Assembly (NCBI GenBank): GCA_947568835.1
Contig: OX387605.1
Location: forward strand, 20,526,418-20,590,417
Direction of reading: 5' to 3'
Origin: Protonemura montana
Taxonomy: Eukaryota; Arthropoda; Insecta; Plecoptera; Nemouridae
Length of the DNA stretch: 64,000 nucleotides
Position numbers and translations under genes: made by a program. Below, piece by piece: positions 26,301-39,765 of this stretch (its first letter is position 1; the number at the start of each line of letters is the position of its first letter). A model generated the notes under the pieces. It was not told the DNA's origin and made no database searches. It saw only the letters and a program-made list of their open reading frames with translations.

Positions 26301-28429
26301 TCGAAACTCAATTTTCACACACATAAAAGGAAGGTAAGACGAAATTACAAAATGTAATTAAATGTCGAACGTATAACGTAGATCAAACGATATTAATGCT
26401 AACGTCAGTTCTGCTTGTCAACATGCCAGTTGCCGTGGTGTTGACGTGAAAGAGACTGCGAATTTGATGAAATATGGCACTCGATAAACAATGCTTAGAT
26501 TTTGAGAAACTTCAATCGCAGCCGCATGCGAATACATGCCAAGACTTCCTTTTCAATCGCTATCGCGTGTTGGATGTGTTTTTTTTTGTTTGTTCCTCCT
26601 CTTTCTCGTACTCGCGTTGTTGGATTTGGAATTTTCGACGCGAGCTACCATGATAGCATGTGCCAAACGGGTTAATTCTACTCCAAACTGTAAAATAGCC
26701 GTGTTATAAAAACCATGGGTGTGTAAACACATGCAGCTCGACACAAACTGAAATGTATGGTTAATGTTTGCAGAGAAACTGGCGTCGTGCTGAGAGCCAA
26801 GCTAGCATTTCCGCTGCGAATTTAAAAGTGAATAAAAGTTCCATTTATCAAATACTTTGGTGAGTGGTCGTTGGGTCAAAGGCTTTACTTTTGGTGTTTA
26901 TAAATCACATCCAAATCTCTGTGCACTTAACACGGTGTCAAACCCAGTTCCGACATCACAAACTGAATAATAGTAAAGAAGAAAAAAAAAAAAAAAAAAA
27001 AATCACGTCGTCTTAAAAACCGACTGCTATCCAAGAAAAGTATTTGCTCATAATTTACAGTATTTACATTTATACAATTTACAGTATTTATTTTTTCCCT
27101 TTTCTGGACCACCGGTAAATATGACCGCCCCAAATCCTATTAGCAACAATAACCATTGAGCTAGAAGCACACTAATCTTACATTTTGACTGATGGTTCTC
27201 ACCCTAAAAACACTTTATCTCGACTTAAAAGTATGAAATTGACTTCCACCAAACCCCAACCATTTGCGTGTTGATAATCTCTACAAGGTTCAACCTCCAT
27301 CCTACACTAATATTTCCCTCTCGTCGCTATAACAGCAATTACTATAAATTCCCAACTGCAGGTCTCACGTTACGATGGACAATTACAAAGCACTCAATTA
27401 CAAGTACTTTAAGCGCAACAATAATGAATGCTTAAGGTGATATAGCTGACGTTTAGTAGTGTGTTATTGGAGGTCACACTTAAAGGGCGGATTGCACCAT
27501 GCAGTTAGCAGTGCATGCATTTCTCCACCCTTGCATTTAAACTGGATTTATGAGTCTTTCTTGCATGTCCGAATGATTTATACTTGCTAGTACCTTCTAG
27601 GGGCTTTAATAGAATTCCAAAATCATTGATATTCTAAAATACGCTGCATATAAGATTATTCACGTCCATAAAGCTGGTAAAAGCAACGTGCACTGCAAAG
27701 ATGTTCCCCATAGTGTATTTGTATCAAGTTTTATAGCCACGAAAAGAAAGTCGATCAATTTCAAGATGTAATCGTGTAGCATTTTAAATCCCCAAGATTT
27801 CGAAACCGAACGGCCATAAACTGAACTTTTACGCGACGTTGGTCGCGATTTTTTAAATCGTGCGTAGCTTTTTTTTTCTTTACATCAGAGAAAATATTCG
27901 ACCTGTAGATAATATTAAAAATTCATACAGCCTAGTAAACTTTTCGAGCGTCAAATTACACGAGATTGGATCTCGCCGTCGATGGCGTCGGCTCGGATTT
28001 TTGGCTCACACCGACGCCGCGTCGGAATTGTTTCACTCTAGACACGCGCAATTAGTTTGCAAGATGGAACAATAACTCGTGCGCTGTTTTCGCTCATCAC
28101 GTTCGTGCCTGTGAAATATTAGCCTGCGTGCGCGCTGAGTACTATTTTGACACCGCCAAACTTTCTCATTTCCTAACAGGTACTTTATTTTGCCGACGCC
28201 GTTCTGCAAAATATACTCTGCTCACTCAAAATGCATTTTTCTTTGTTGTAAATAAATCGCGCAATTTCCCTGTGGCTCATTTTTTCATTTCCTAGCCTCA
28301 ACGAAACTGCAGGTCAAAACCTCCATTCACAGAGGTATTTTGAAAAACTTTGATATTCTTTTAGGCTCAGTCTGAAGCGACGTGCTTTCAAAGCGGCCGT
28401 CCAGCACAAAAGGAACTTGGTTTTGTAGC

Positions 28430-28486
28430 ACCTGTCACTGAAACATTTACCTGTCACTTAAACGTTCACCTGTCACTGAAATGTCC
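28430..28486 (+). repeat. Three-copy 19-bp tandem repeat carrying CACCTGTCA
   Basis: Three adjacent 19-bp units start at 28430, 28449 and 28468, each beginning ACCTGTCACT and continuing with a variable AAAC/AAAT section. Counting the preceding base, two of the three give CACCTG and one gives TACCTG. These E-box words are bound by Snail/ZEB-type zinc-finger repressors in animals. CTGTCA is also the reverse of TGACAG, the TGIF/Meis-class word. The regular spacing could be regulatory or simply a short minisatellite. Confidence 0.85.
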
Positions 28487-29177
28487 AGCAATTCACGGAG
28501 CTACTTTTGAATTGCAAGATCGGGCACGTGGACGAGACAGTCAAAGCATAAATCAAAGGGAATTGAAATTGAAAAAAACTTTTTCGGCTTCGTCGATTAA
28601 ATTTGCGTTTCAACCTCTCAAAATCGTTTCGTTCAGCAAAGAACGCAAAACTTAGCTGAACAATATTGAAAAATCTATAGAAAAAAACTTAAAAGTGCGA
28701 TTAATCATTTCCGATTTTTATGATATCGATATTGTTTGATGATCATTTAATTTTGTCATGCATTGCTAAAAACTCCGCATAATCAATCATTGCGCCCAAA
28801 ACACATTTTTTCTCGGCTTAGAATTTTGATTAACACAACATTTTGACAAACGATCACGGCGAACAAAAATTACAAGGAAAAAACCGAAATTGCGTCTCGT
28901 CATTCATTCTGCTAGCTTCAATTTAAAGTGGTTGTCATCGTCAACTATTTGCGGAGATAAAACGATGATTGTGGCAGCGATGATTGTTGGATGCTGCACC
29001 GAGTTGATATCGAAGTGATTGGATGACTCGATTCTAGCACATCCATAACGACAAGCATTCTAGGAAGACGAGATAGGTAGGAAATCACATATGTGGTGAA
29101 CATAAAACTAGAAATCCTGGGAGATAGTTGTGCTTAAAGGTTTTTAGAAAGAGACAGCAAAATAGGGCAAGTAGTGA

Positions 29178-29179
<2 letters not shown>

Positions 29180-29226
<47 letters not shown>

Positions 29227-29238
29227 AGAGAGAGAGAA
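29180..29238 (+). repeat. TA microsatellite followed by AG microsatellite
   Basis: An uninterrupted TA run covers 29180-29224 (45 bases) and passes directly into AG repeats to 29237. Compound dinucleotide repeats like this are length-variable. No gene crosses it credibly; the tyrosine/isoleucine-rich frame over it is an artefact of the repeat. Confidence 0.95.
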
Positions 29239-30746
29239 CGAATAGGAAATAGGAAACGTACGGTAGAGCAACAAGTACAAGAGGTCTACGGTTAAGTTTC
29301 CTTGTATCTTTATCACTTATCACGCATCAAGGAGTTCAGAAACGTAAACTTGCGTAATCGCAATTGCAAGCCTTGGGTTGGCAATAAGTAATTCAGTTGT
29401 CTGTCCTCGACCCTTTGAAATTATATCGCTGTGGATGGAACTCACCCTATTCTGGCCGCAGCCTCCCATCCCCCCACACACCACACCAAGACACACAGAA
29501 GGTCACGACTAGCACTATAGAGAAATTCAAAGACATACCCCATTAAAGCTAGGGTAAGAAAGAAAAGGAAATGGGAAATTCTCTTAGCTTCATATTATTC
29601 ACAGAGCGGCTGACGCATGACATTCCGTGAGCTAGCTGGTCTGAAAGATGTGACGTCGCTCGTACAGCCTAAAAGTAGTCAGCGAAAAACGTACAAATTG
29701 GAAAAAGCGATGGTAATAATTTATAACTCTCTATGGCACCTCCATTACCCGAGACGATACATCATCGGACTCGGAAAAAAAATGCACACATTATTTTGTA
29801 TTATGGGTCCATTTCGATCGGATGCCACGATGCCAATGGCTCATACAAGAATGTAGATCTATTTTATTTAACGAAAAGGAACCCTTTTGTGGTGCACTTT
29901 TGAAAATATGAAATGTGTTTCTGAAGCAAGTACACCTAAAGTGCTCAAGTCTATACGGTATGAGCACGTGTGCCCAGTGAATCGTGCATCATATGGCGAT
30001 TTCTGATTTATGCCATCCAAGTCAAGTGTGCCATTTCTATGTGGATCATTGAGTGGAAACGGCTATCTCTTCAGATATGGCCGGGGGCTGTAGCATACAA
30101 GGAAATAAAACCATGTTTTGACCTGACAACAGACTGTGGCTTCTTCTTGGTGATAGTGGTCGTTTTTATGCATTGGACCCAGCCGTACTACGTGTTCACG
30201 TGGTGAAAGGACATTTTGGGAATATCGTCCTTGATATTGCTGTCGGGGTGTTGTAGGGGAATCTGCATTTCAGATGACTCTCTCGTGGGCCATATTATTT
30301 ATCAAGGCTATTCGAGTTTTCGGCTATAGAGGTTCAAATTAGATCTTTTATAGGGGTTCTTAATTTGGGTGAAAATTACCGAGCAATATCGGTGCGAGTT
30401 TTGTACCGCAATGCTGGAGGTACTAGAATGTTTAATCTGCAATTCTTCTGAGTATTTTCCTAAAGTGGTGTGCACACATGGAGGCTGTACATTTGAAAGG
30501 TACCTTTTTTTGGAAGTTTTAGAGTCAGTTTTACCGCGAACTGTTAAAAGATAACTGCCAGTTAAAGACGTATTTTCATGGTCACAGAAATCCCATACTT
30601 TCATTTTCATCTTAACTTCCGTTTGCTTTTTTTTTCTTTGCATATATATTTGATTTATTTGTTCATTTTTTGTACAGATAAGTCCGTTTTCTTGCATAGC
30701 CGAAGCTTTTCTGCGTACGACGTATGCAAACACTGTGTAAAAATTA

Positions 30747-30809
30747 TAAGCATTGAAAGCATTGTAAGCATTGTAAGCATTGTAAGCATTGAAAGCATTG
30801 TAAGCATTG
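30747..30809 (+). repeat. 9-bp minisatellite, TAAGCATTG x 7
   Basis: Seven units of 9 bp: five are TAAGCATTG, and units 2 and 6 are AAAGCATTG. Because 9 is a multiple of three the array can be read as an open peptide repeat (S-I-V / S-I-E), but the flanks do not look coding. The variant units sit symmetrically, as expected if a block of units was duplicated. Confidence 0.95.
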
Positions 30810-33572
30810 TGTAGAAATAATTGTATATTGTAAAACCGGCCTTACTGTGTAAACGTCCAGTTATAACTTTGGACTTTGGTGCAGCTGCGTTAATTTCAAT
30901 AATAGAAACAATTGGAAGAATATATGGTTGTGAACATGCTTATAAGAATTATTTTTCTTACATCGAAATGGGAAGAAACTGAGAAAGATTGTGTGTTAAA
31001 TTTAAAAATCATATTTTTACATCATAGGCCCACGTATTGAATGCTAAAGTACTAATATATTTTCGGAAACTTTTTCCGGTTATCTTTTCGTCAAAATAAA
31101 CGATTACACTAAAATTATTGCTTGTTTTCCTTCATTCATTGTTCACTTTCATACCTACCCAAACAAATATGAAAGTAATAATGCAGTAAATTCATACAAA
31201 ACATGGTATCCGCCATTTTCTCAGAGGCTAAATTCATTGATAAAGCAATAACTAGATTTCGTATGAAAAAGATCACAGACGACTGCTCTTCAACAGGAGA
31301 AACCAATTTTCATGACCCTCGTAAATAACAGGGCACGCCGGAACGCGTTGAAATAACAGGAACCAAAGACCGGGACGAGCTTGATGTGCGGTTCAAATTG
31401 CAAAACTTGGTGTACATACAACAGGAAAACTTGTCAAGCCTGGCATTTTGCGACGCTACCGGGAGGAAGATTCGAATGTTGAATTCTGTTGTACATGCAA
31501 ATTCTTGGTTTTTGAATTGTTCAACTGGATGCATTTGCGAAACTCGCACTGCTTTCCACACGACTTGATCTAACATGGTTTTCCGTGGAAATAAACGATC
31601 CCCTATATACCTAGTAACACATGGGCCCGTATGTCTAAAATATATTCTGGATTTATCGAGGAAATTCAAGATAGATTTGACGCAACGGTAACACATGAAA
31701 ACGGCCGAGATGTTTGAAAAAGAAAGAAATAAAATTCAGCTAAGAGACGCGTAGTGTATTATTTAGAAAGATCACGTGGCTTGCGTGTGGTTTCGAGTTT
31801 TCACGGTGGCTTACGCACGTCATAAATATCTACTACGAGCATTTTCTCCAAAATGCAGGACAGAGAGGAAAGTTAATTCTCTTGGTGCTACTCAATTTTG
31901 CTAAGAGCTTACAACTAACAGAATTTAAATTTTCTAGCATGCGCTCTGAAATGTGTACGAGCAATAAATCACTCGCGATTTAATTAAGTTGGATCTCTTT
32001 TTTTTTTACTGCCATTTTGTGTGGTGGTCTGCCAACGTTCACTTGAGATAAACAATGCGATCTTTAATAATTAATCAACTTCTAGAGTTTTTATTAAACA
32101 CTTTCTTTCTTGCACTATTATAATTACACAATTATAATTATTTTTACTCAGTTTTTTTAAAATATGAGATAATTACACAAAAAAAAGTTAGCTGATTTTC
32201 AAGCAACGCATAATTGATCCACATCCTCCCACAACGGCTTATCAAGGATAAGACTTTTCTTTACTCATGGGCTGTCGGTAGGGGGAGAGGGTTTTATGGC
32301 GAAAAATTGACACGAAATTTGGATGATGAACACAATTTGACGAGCTGGCTTGAATTTCTCATTAAGCATCAGGCATTTAATCAAGCTCACGACGCATTGT
32401 TTACTTTAATGGAAAACAGCTTTTCTAGTTGAAAGATAAAAGAAACCAGCTTCTTTGAAACTCAACCAAAACTAAGGCACGTTTTCTTGCGGGTGTAGAT
32501 AAATAAAGGGCTTGAGCTTCTAGACAACAATGTTGTACAGACCATACTGATAAAGAGGCGCCTGCAAAGCCTTACCGAGCACAGGGTAATATATCACCAT
32601 ACACTACGACTGGACAGGACGGCTTAAAGCTCTGCTTAAAGGATGCTACATCTGAGTTCAGCACCCCGCAACGTAGTTCGGACATTATTATTAAGCTCGA
32701 ATTACCACAGACAGATTCTTACCAGTTACCAAACCACCCTTGACAAGTCTGCTGTGAAACGAGTTTCGTGAATTTCATGCAAATGGAATCGACTATATAA
32801 TCGTGCCACGGTGCCACGTCTTATCTTATGTACTATTACACGAAGTTATGATCAAAGACAGCGAACTGTGGTTGCCCTCTGCTTATATACGCAGTCATGC
32901 TCGCAAGTGGCATTGAAATAGAATAGCGAGCGGAGAAGCAGTATTCTGCGAGGAACATGACGATGACGAAGTACAGCGAGAATGGTTTTGAAAAGAAAGT
33001 ACTCTCGCAAAAATGCACACATGGTTCATTTGTCAGTTGTGGGATGTTTTTCTTGCAACAAAATACTTGCTTTAAAGAAAATTGTAATAAATTAACCGAA
33101 ATTTTTCATTCGCACAACAGAGAGATAAGTATTTCTTGACGGACTGAAGGATAGATCACCTTTTAAAATAACAAACCGCAGTGTTTTTTGTTTGTGTTTG
33201 TTTAAATTTAACAATTTGCGCTTTTCACGGATAGACCTATTTTGTGTTAAAAAAAAATGCGTAGTAACGCCGAAGTTCAATCCTTTATTGTCATAGACTA
33301 TGAAAATCGACGTTTTATTAGTACCAAACCAATATATTTTGAACATTCGTGACATGAGCCTACGCTTAGTTGGCACACAATTCGCTCTGTTGCTTTCTAA
33401 CCGGCGAGGAAAAACATTTACACATTTTCATTTATGTTTATAAAACAAATAAAAAGAGGTCCATATGTGGTCCGGTAAAACAAAAACACAGCGTGGCGTT
33501 TTCCGTTCTTCTAATTAATAGGCTGTATGATGAACGAGCGGATTGTCGTGACCTGATTGGTTGCCTAGAACG

Positions 33573-33619
33573 TGGAGGCGCCGAGCCAGCGGATTTGCTC
33601 TGCGGGGTGCATTCAGGAG
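33573..33619 (+). repeat. Dispersed short repeat, copy 3 of 5
   Basis: The left block TGGAGGCGCC at 33573-33582 corresponds to TGGAGGTGCC in the other copies. The core starts TGCTCTGCGGGG at 33596 and ends ATTCAGGAG at 33619. The spacing between the starts of the two blocks is 23 bases here, against 16 in the copies at 5.1, 55.0 and 56.4 kb, so this copy carries a small insertion. It lies in gene-free DNA. Confidence 0.65.
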
Positions 33620-36600
33620 CAAAGCAATAAATTTATCGACACGGGATGCCAGAGGAAAGAATTTCGTCGAGAAAGAGCTCAACGGCGAGGTTACAAAAGC
33701 CAGTGTTATTGCTTTTTGAAGATACACCTTTCTTTTTCTATTAAAACCAGTTGAAATACATGTCGGCCGCTCGCTTCGTCAAGAAACAATTTATTTACAC
33801 ATACTTTTAGTTATTTCTTACCTCTGTGATTCAAAGAAAGACCAAAGACCAAAGTGGCAGCGTTCAGTTTCTTCCAAAAGTTTACTTGCTCATACCTCTA
33901 TGACTTCGCCCTCGTCAGGTAACATAGCTTTCCTGAGAGATTTTCCGAACATTCCCATCAATGCTTCCTGAGTAGAACGCCATTGTGTTTTTGAACTTCT
34001 TTGACCAAGATTTTTTTAAGTGGTCTATCTTTTATCCTTATGGCGGTGGTATACATTTTCGGCACTCCGTTTTGTTATGATTAACAAACCGCGACTGCAT
34101 TTCTGCACGCGATAGCTTGAGCGACAAATTCCCCTTCGCTTGACTCTTTATCCACGTCACGCAATAACTGCCAAGCTGTTTTATAGAACCCCTTAAAACA
34201 CAAAAACACCACAAATTGTCAGAAACGTACACTACCCTTACTTTGACCAGCCAATTAATCCAATGCGTTGCGTCAAGTTTTCAGTGCTACCAATTTGCCA
34301 AGTTAATTAGACCGAGTTTTGGTCAACTAGTTGCGTAACTTTGTGACCGCAAACCATGGTCAATCACGTACCAGGAAAATCTACGCCTGGCGTCACGCTA
34401 GCAAACTAATGGTAACCACCGCGTGCTTTATCTCACAAGATCGGTACAATCAATCAAATTCCAGATCGATGTCGCTACCAACCACCTCGTAACTCCAGTT
34501 TTTTATCACCTCGACGGTCTACCAACTAATCTGTGCATCGTTTATTTAATTACATTTCGGTTTTTGATCAATGGCGACCACAAATCGCTGGTTTGAAGAA
34601 CAGCTCGACGCGATGGGTTTCGCTGGATCAATCTGAAAGGATTGTTTGCCAGTTGTTTTATTGTTTTGAGGAGCTGTTGTTCTCACAACGGCACAGAATT
34701 AATGGGATTCTGAACTCGATTCTCAATCAATAGGTAATTTATTGCTGCAGACTTGCACCTATTGAGTTGCTGTTTAAATTCGGACACTTCCACAATCTAG
34801 CGTGATTCTAGCTGCTATGTTCGGTCATGTTTACTCATGGTGTTGCTTTCGCGGTGAAAATTACATTTTCTATCCTTCATATACTTCTTAGGTTACCGGA
34901 AAATATTAATCTTCTGATAAAACTTGGTGATGGAGCTATTTGTATCTACTTGTAAAGTAAAAAGAAAAAAAAAACACAATTTCCTCGATCAAGCGATTGA
35001 TCGGACGGGTTTCTCAGCTGGTCTTTCCGGTCTGAGCAAACATGCAAAAGTTTTTTTTTGCACTATGGCTATATGCTTTCAAAAATTACTTGTTCATCTA
35101 TTTTTTCTTCAGCGATTCCAGGTTCACAGTATTTTTCACATAATATAATTGCATAAAACGGACATTTAACAAGAACCTTTAATTATTTCCCACCAGAAGT
35201 GTACGCAAGATTCGCATTCTTGGTTAACCACTAGTTATAAGAAGTTGCTGTCGTAAAGCCCCACCGAGACCTACAAGGTCTGAAGACAAAACTTTAAGAC
35301 TTTCCCAGATCGTGGCTGCCACCGGGGAGAGATTTCCTACGAGATTCCAATCTCTTTTGTAATGCTCTCTGACATGTGGTTTCTTTCATTAGTGGCACGG
35401 CCAAATCACTACTATGACACAAACAAGACCAAAGAGTGTATTCTGCGTTGGTCAATATCGATACTCTCCTGCTCGACACCCAGGGGCTACTCAATAGCTA
35501 CTTTCATTTACTTGGGAACGAGAGAGATTTGTGGAGGAAGCCAACGTGGTCACCACCCACCCACGCCTTATCACGAACTGCTACTCAATTACTGGACACA
35601 CATTTAATAGGCACTGCATATTAGCAGTAAAACAGTTTCGCATCAGCAAGCTGAAAATTACGTCCAGCACAAGAGACTTGAGTTAATGACCACCAAAAAA
35701 AAAAAAGAAGTTATTCTATAGCTATAAGAAAAGTTTTAGACATTCTAAGCTCTCAACTTAATTGATTCAGCGAAGGAAAACGACAAACACCGAGGCGCTC
35801 TCGTATTTTATTCACGTAAAATGAGCACCGTTTTTCTCTAATTAAACAGTCTGACTCGACGGCGTAATCAAGTTAACAATAGTTGCACAGAATGGCCGGT
35901 CTGTCCAACGTCCGTACACTCTTTATCTTTTGTCGACAACCCGCTTTTTTTGCCCAGCCAGCACGGAAAGTTTGCTTTATAAATACAGGGTATTGTTTGC
36001 TAGCTAGTCTGGTATATCAAGCCAACATCAACGATAACACATTGCGAACTGGCTCAACTTCTCGCATGGAGGTGCCAGGTTAACATTTAAAAACCATCGG
36101 TCTCGTAATTTCAGGTTATCTTCAATGAAATTAAGGTGCAACGTAACTCACTCGTAATGCAGTCTTCCAACGCAAACAGTCGTGACATCGGAAGGCTTTG
36201 TTCATTATGTTTAAAAAAGTAACCTAAATTAGTCGCTCCGCTAATTGATTACTGTGTGCTCGTGTTAGCCAAACAAACAATACTCGGAATTTCTCATTTA
36301 AGTGAACAGGTTACGGAAGTAGGAGGGATTAAGGGCTATGTTTGATCTGAGATCAATGTTGTCTATCGGTATTCCATTCGTTTGTTGAGGTGAGCAAAGC
36401 TAATCTCTATGCAAGCGGATTTTCGATCGAATTCTTTGTAAAGCCAAAACATATTGTTGCCTTCAATGGCTTACAGGAAATTTAAAAAATGTGACTCCAA
36501 TCCGAGGAGTTTCAAAATATGTTACAGCCGATTCGTCACGATTCGCTTCGTTGCTATATAGTTACGATTTTCAAAGGGCAAAATTTCGTGTTTTATTGAA

Positions 36601-39533
36601 CTTTTAGCTCTAATATTGCTTAACTCTCGTGCTATAGAGGAAAAGATTAAACGCACAATTTTTTGCAAGGTCTACATTGAACTTGATAAAGTACATTTGA
36701 TCACATTTCTGTTGTTTGCATTGCCGACTGGTCCGTCTACATTGGCGTAATAAGGATTGAATTACTTATGACTGGTTCTTGCAGCTTTCGGCTTGCGAAC
36801 CCCCAAAACGTGCTTGCATTTCAATAAGGATTACGAGGGCTAAGACCCTCAGTTCGATGTCTGGCGCTCAGCTCCAGCTATAATTAAGTCAAGCTTTGAT
36901 GAAATGATTATAGCTAAGCCTGCTAACCTGCCGCATGTAAATTACTAGTGAGAATTTTGGTTTTAATGAAAAATTATTTTTATATGTAGTACATATTCAT
37001 TTTTACTTTTAAGTATGTTGCCAAAAATGATTGCTAGCATTTTCCTCCTTTTGTGACTCCTGATTACATAGAAAGAAAAAAAAACGCTGCATGTATCCGA
37101 ATTTGGTTCCCGTTATTTAAAATGTTGATTACATGTCGAAAAACATGGCCATTTCAGAGAGGTAACAAATTTACAACTTCAATTTCAGATCAGAGCAGCG
37201 AAAGGCTATGCTGGTGAAAAAAGTGACTGGAATCCAATCAATCATAGGGTTTCGCAAGCGCGGCACGATTTCGCATGAAAATGCGCGAAATGTAGGCATC
37301 AGCGAGGTGTGTGAACATAGGTGTGAATATAGCATTATACACATAACACGCGTCGATTCTAAGTGCGTAATATTGATCTAAAAATGTGTCCACTTTGATT
37401 TATACCCCACGTAATGCAGTAAAGCACTTTCACCGAAAGAAAAGTCACGCGAAATTTAGTAACATCTGTCACGAACTTACTTACAAATCGAAACGACTCG
37501 ACAAATCGAAAGCTAAAGAGGTACTTATATGAATATGCACATAATAACGGTATATCAATTTGAAATTTTGTCAAATATGACAAATATAAGCTGACACTGG
37601 CGTAAATATTTTTTGTGAACTTTTTGGTGGATGATTTGAGACTTGCGTATACCATGTTCATTATTCCCGGAAGAGATTCTGTGATTATCTGAGAGATGCA
37701 ATTTGCGAACGATAATTATGTAAAGGTAACTCGTGCATGCAATATTAAAAAGACGTGTAAAGTTAAAGAAGCCAAGCGTTCTATACTGGAGTTCCAAATA
37801 TTTAGAAGGTTGGGTCTGTGTCGGAGCCGACACATCATCTTTTTCGCTGAGACCCTGCTGGTTATTTTAACCCTATGTAATGTTAGAAGGGGTGTTTATA
37901 ATTGATATAGATGGCATATCTGAAAACATATTGATTAATTACGTCGGTCTTCTAAATAATTTAGAAAAATTAAAATTTTAAAGCTTCAATAAAATGCAAA
38001 TGATGAAAAATATTGTTTGAACTTTAAACTGCCAAGCATTGTTTTCATGATAACTAAAACCAGATTATCACGAAGAAAATTGTGTGTACAGTGTAAATCA
38101 ATTGGCAACTGAAATCTTCACCCTTCAAAAAATACATTAAAATTATTACAGTTTCTTCCTCTTATTTGTTAATGCACCTAAAATGCACTCGGGTGCGATG
38201 TTCATTAGCAGCGAACTTTCAAGCCCAGAAAGTAAATTCACAACAGTCATTAAAGTTCTGGCATCAATTTATAAAATATGCAAGTCAAGTATTCAGCACT
38301 ACAAAGTTTTCTCCCATAATTATTGTTGGAGGCTTAGCAAACCACACATCTCTCGACACTCCATAAAGCAAGGGGCCCGCCATCACCAAGTCCACACTCG
38401 AGTTTTCTGTAGTTAACAAAGCTGCTGCGTTCAACTTTACGTCCAAGTCGAATCTCATGTGAGCTTCCACACGAACCAACTTTGAAAAACTACTGCGAAA
38501 TGAACAACGACGCACTCTGGTGGTCACCGAAGGACTATTTAGTGCGTTTGTAACTCGGAAATGTGTTCCCATAAAAGAAGTAAATCTTCATCGTGGTCGA
38601 GGTCGCTGTGGTACTCGTCAAATGACTTAGTTTTTGCGAAAGAGCAAATTGTTACATGGTGTACTGTTGTGGCACGATGCGTGAACCTTTGAGGCCAGAA
38701 ATCTGAATGCTGCTCTGACGCACAGGTCGTGTGCTAAAGAACTAGCTAATGTATACAGATTGGTTTAATGTGCTGACATCATCACATACCTCCCAGCTTC
38801 AAAGTAAAGCTAGGAAAAAAAATGTGAACATTCATGAAGCATCTTCCAGATGAATAACTCATTGTAGCGCACTTCAGTGAACGCAGCGTAATAGCCAAAA
38901 CACATTGCCATCGACTTGAAATAATTAAAAAATCAAATGTTAATTCGCCTACACTGATAATCGATTATCTTATTTTCTGCGATGTTTCAATTAGGTCTCA
39001 AAACCTTAAAACCATCTGAGAGTTGATGATTATTTTGAAATCAACTGGAATTAAACAACGGTTTCAAAAATCCAGGACTCACGGTTTCCCGGTTTCCCGG
39101 TTTCCCCGGTTGCACGGTAGAAAACTAGGCTGGGAAGTTGTGTCTACCCAACCCACCACATATAGGTGTGTTTCCATGTACCTCATTTGTTACGTGCGGT
39201 TGACATCAACAGCATGCGATATTTAACTTGCCTGGTACGCTGGTCCCAGATGCAGCTCGGATTGTTGAGGTGGATCACAGAAATGCTCAGAAACCTAGGT
39301 TTAGTCGTAAAAAATTGCCAAATGTTTAGTCAATCTGGGGCTATGTATCTATTTTTTTTTTGCTCCACTGTATTTTAGCACTGCGATTCAAAGATGTTAA
39401 CAGAATTCTTCTTGCATCAGAGAAGAATTTGCCAAATATATCTAATTAAAATCATCATAATTAATTAATAGATAAAAAAATAAACAAAATGACATCATAC
39501 GCTTGAGCAAATCGATAATTATTTGGATTCCTA
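33620..39533. other. Non-coding stretch
   Basis: No gene could be supported. Notable small items are TGGAGGTGCCAGG at 36066-36078, which matches only the left block of the 24-bp-core repeat family. A near-perfect hairpin, TGTGTCGG/CCGACACA, lies at 37817-37834 with a 2-base loop. A short GGTTTCCC tandem at 39084-39112 is listed separately. Frames here are short and overlap on both strands. Confidence 0.5.
39084..39112 (+). repeat. Short GGTTTCCC tandem
   Basis: Three to four units of GGTTTCCC stand in a row; the last is GGTTTCCCC and is followed by GGTTGCACGG. It resembles a short run of slippage and has no gene context. Confidence 0.8.
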
Positions 39534-39563
39534 AGAGAGAGAGAGAGAGAGAGAGAGATAGAG
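39534..39563 (+). repeat. GA microsatellite (GAGA-factor-like)
   Basis: Uninterrupted AG repeats cover 39534-39558, followed by TAGAG. GAGAG runs are bound by GAGA factor (Trl) in insects and mark promoters and boundary elements. This run lies about 35 bases before a CpG-rich patch, which makes a promoter or boundary plausible. A plain microsatellite is equally possible. Confidence 0.9.
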
Positions 39564-39595
39564 CCGATTTCAGTTCCTGAATTTGATCGCTACGT

Positions 39596-39765
39596 ATTTC
39601 GACGTCTTTCGAGATGGTCTGTTACCGGACAGCGAACTCGCGCGATCCACCCTAGCCAGAGAACCGACGCCGACTGGCGTCCACTCGTCGACGCCGTCCT
39701 ATCCCACTGCAGCGTCGCGACGGCAAGCACGCAGGCGTCGCGCAGCGTTAGACGCTTGAAATTAT
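39596..39765. other. CpG-rich patch next to GA run
   Basis: About 170 bases have many CG dinucleotides (CGACGTCTTTCGAG, CGAACTCGCGCGATCC, CGACGCCG, CGTCGCGACGGC), sharply different from the AT-rich flanks. It shares the CGTCGCGACG palindromic string with the patch at 8540-8720. On the minus strand a frame stays open through it, but the protein is not recognisable. It may be a promoter or first exon, or a GC-rich repeat. Confidence 0.35.

Larger units (their letters stand above)
22860..33572. other. Non-coding stretch with several small tandem repeats
   Basis: No gene could be supported. Open frames of up to about 140 codons occur, for example near 30.3-30.7 kb on the minus strand. They have no domain and are matched by equally long frames on the other strand. 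Tandem repeats at 23261, 28430, 29180 and 30747 are listed separately. An A run of about 20 lies at 26982-27001. A small inverted repeat ATTATAATT/AATTATAAT lies near 32118-32140. Confidence 0.5.

Noticed and set aside
29134..29316. Short frame with a run of alternating Tyr and Ile
   Set aside because: Produced entirely by the TA microsatellite.
30308..30733. Minus-strand frame of about 140 codons
   Set aside because: An opposing plus-strand frame of similar quality covers part of it, and the text is K/S/T-rich without a domain.
31310..31696. Minus-strand frame of about 128 codons with several cysteines
   Set aside because: Cysteines do not form a known spacing pattern, and a plus-strand frame is open over half of the same region.
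36781..36880. tRNA-like TTCGATGTCTGGCGC string near 36851
   Set aside because: No A-box at a suitable distance upstream and no acceptor stem.
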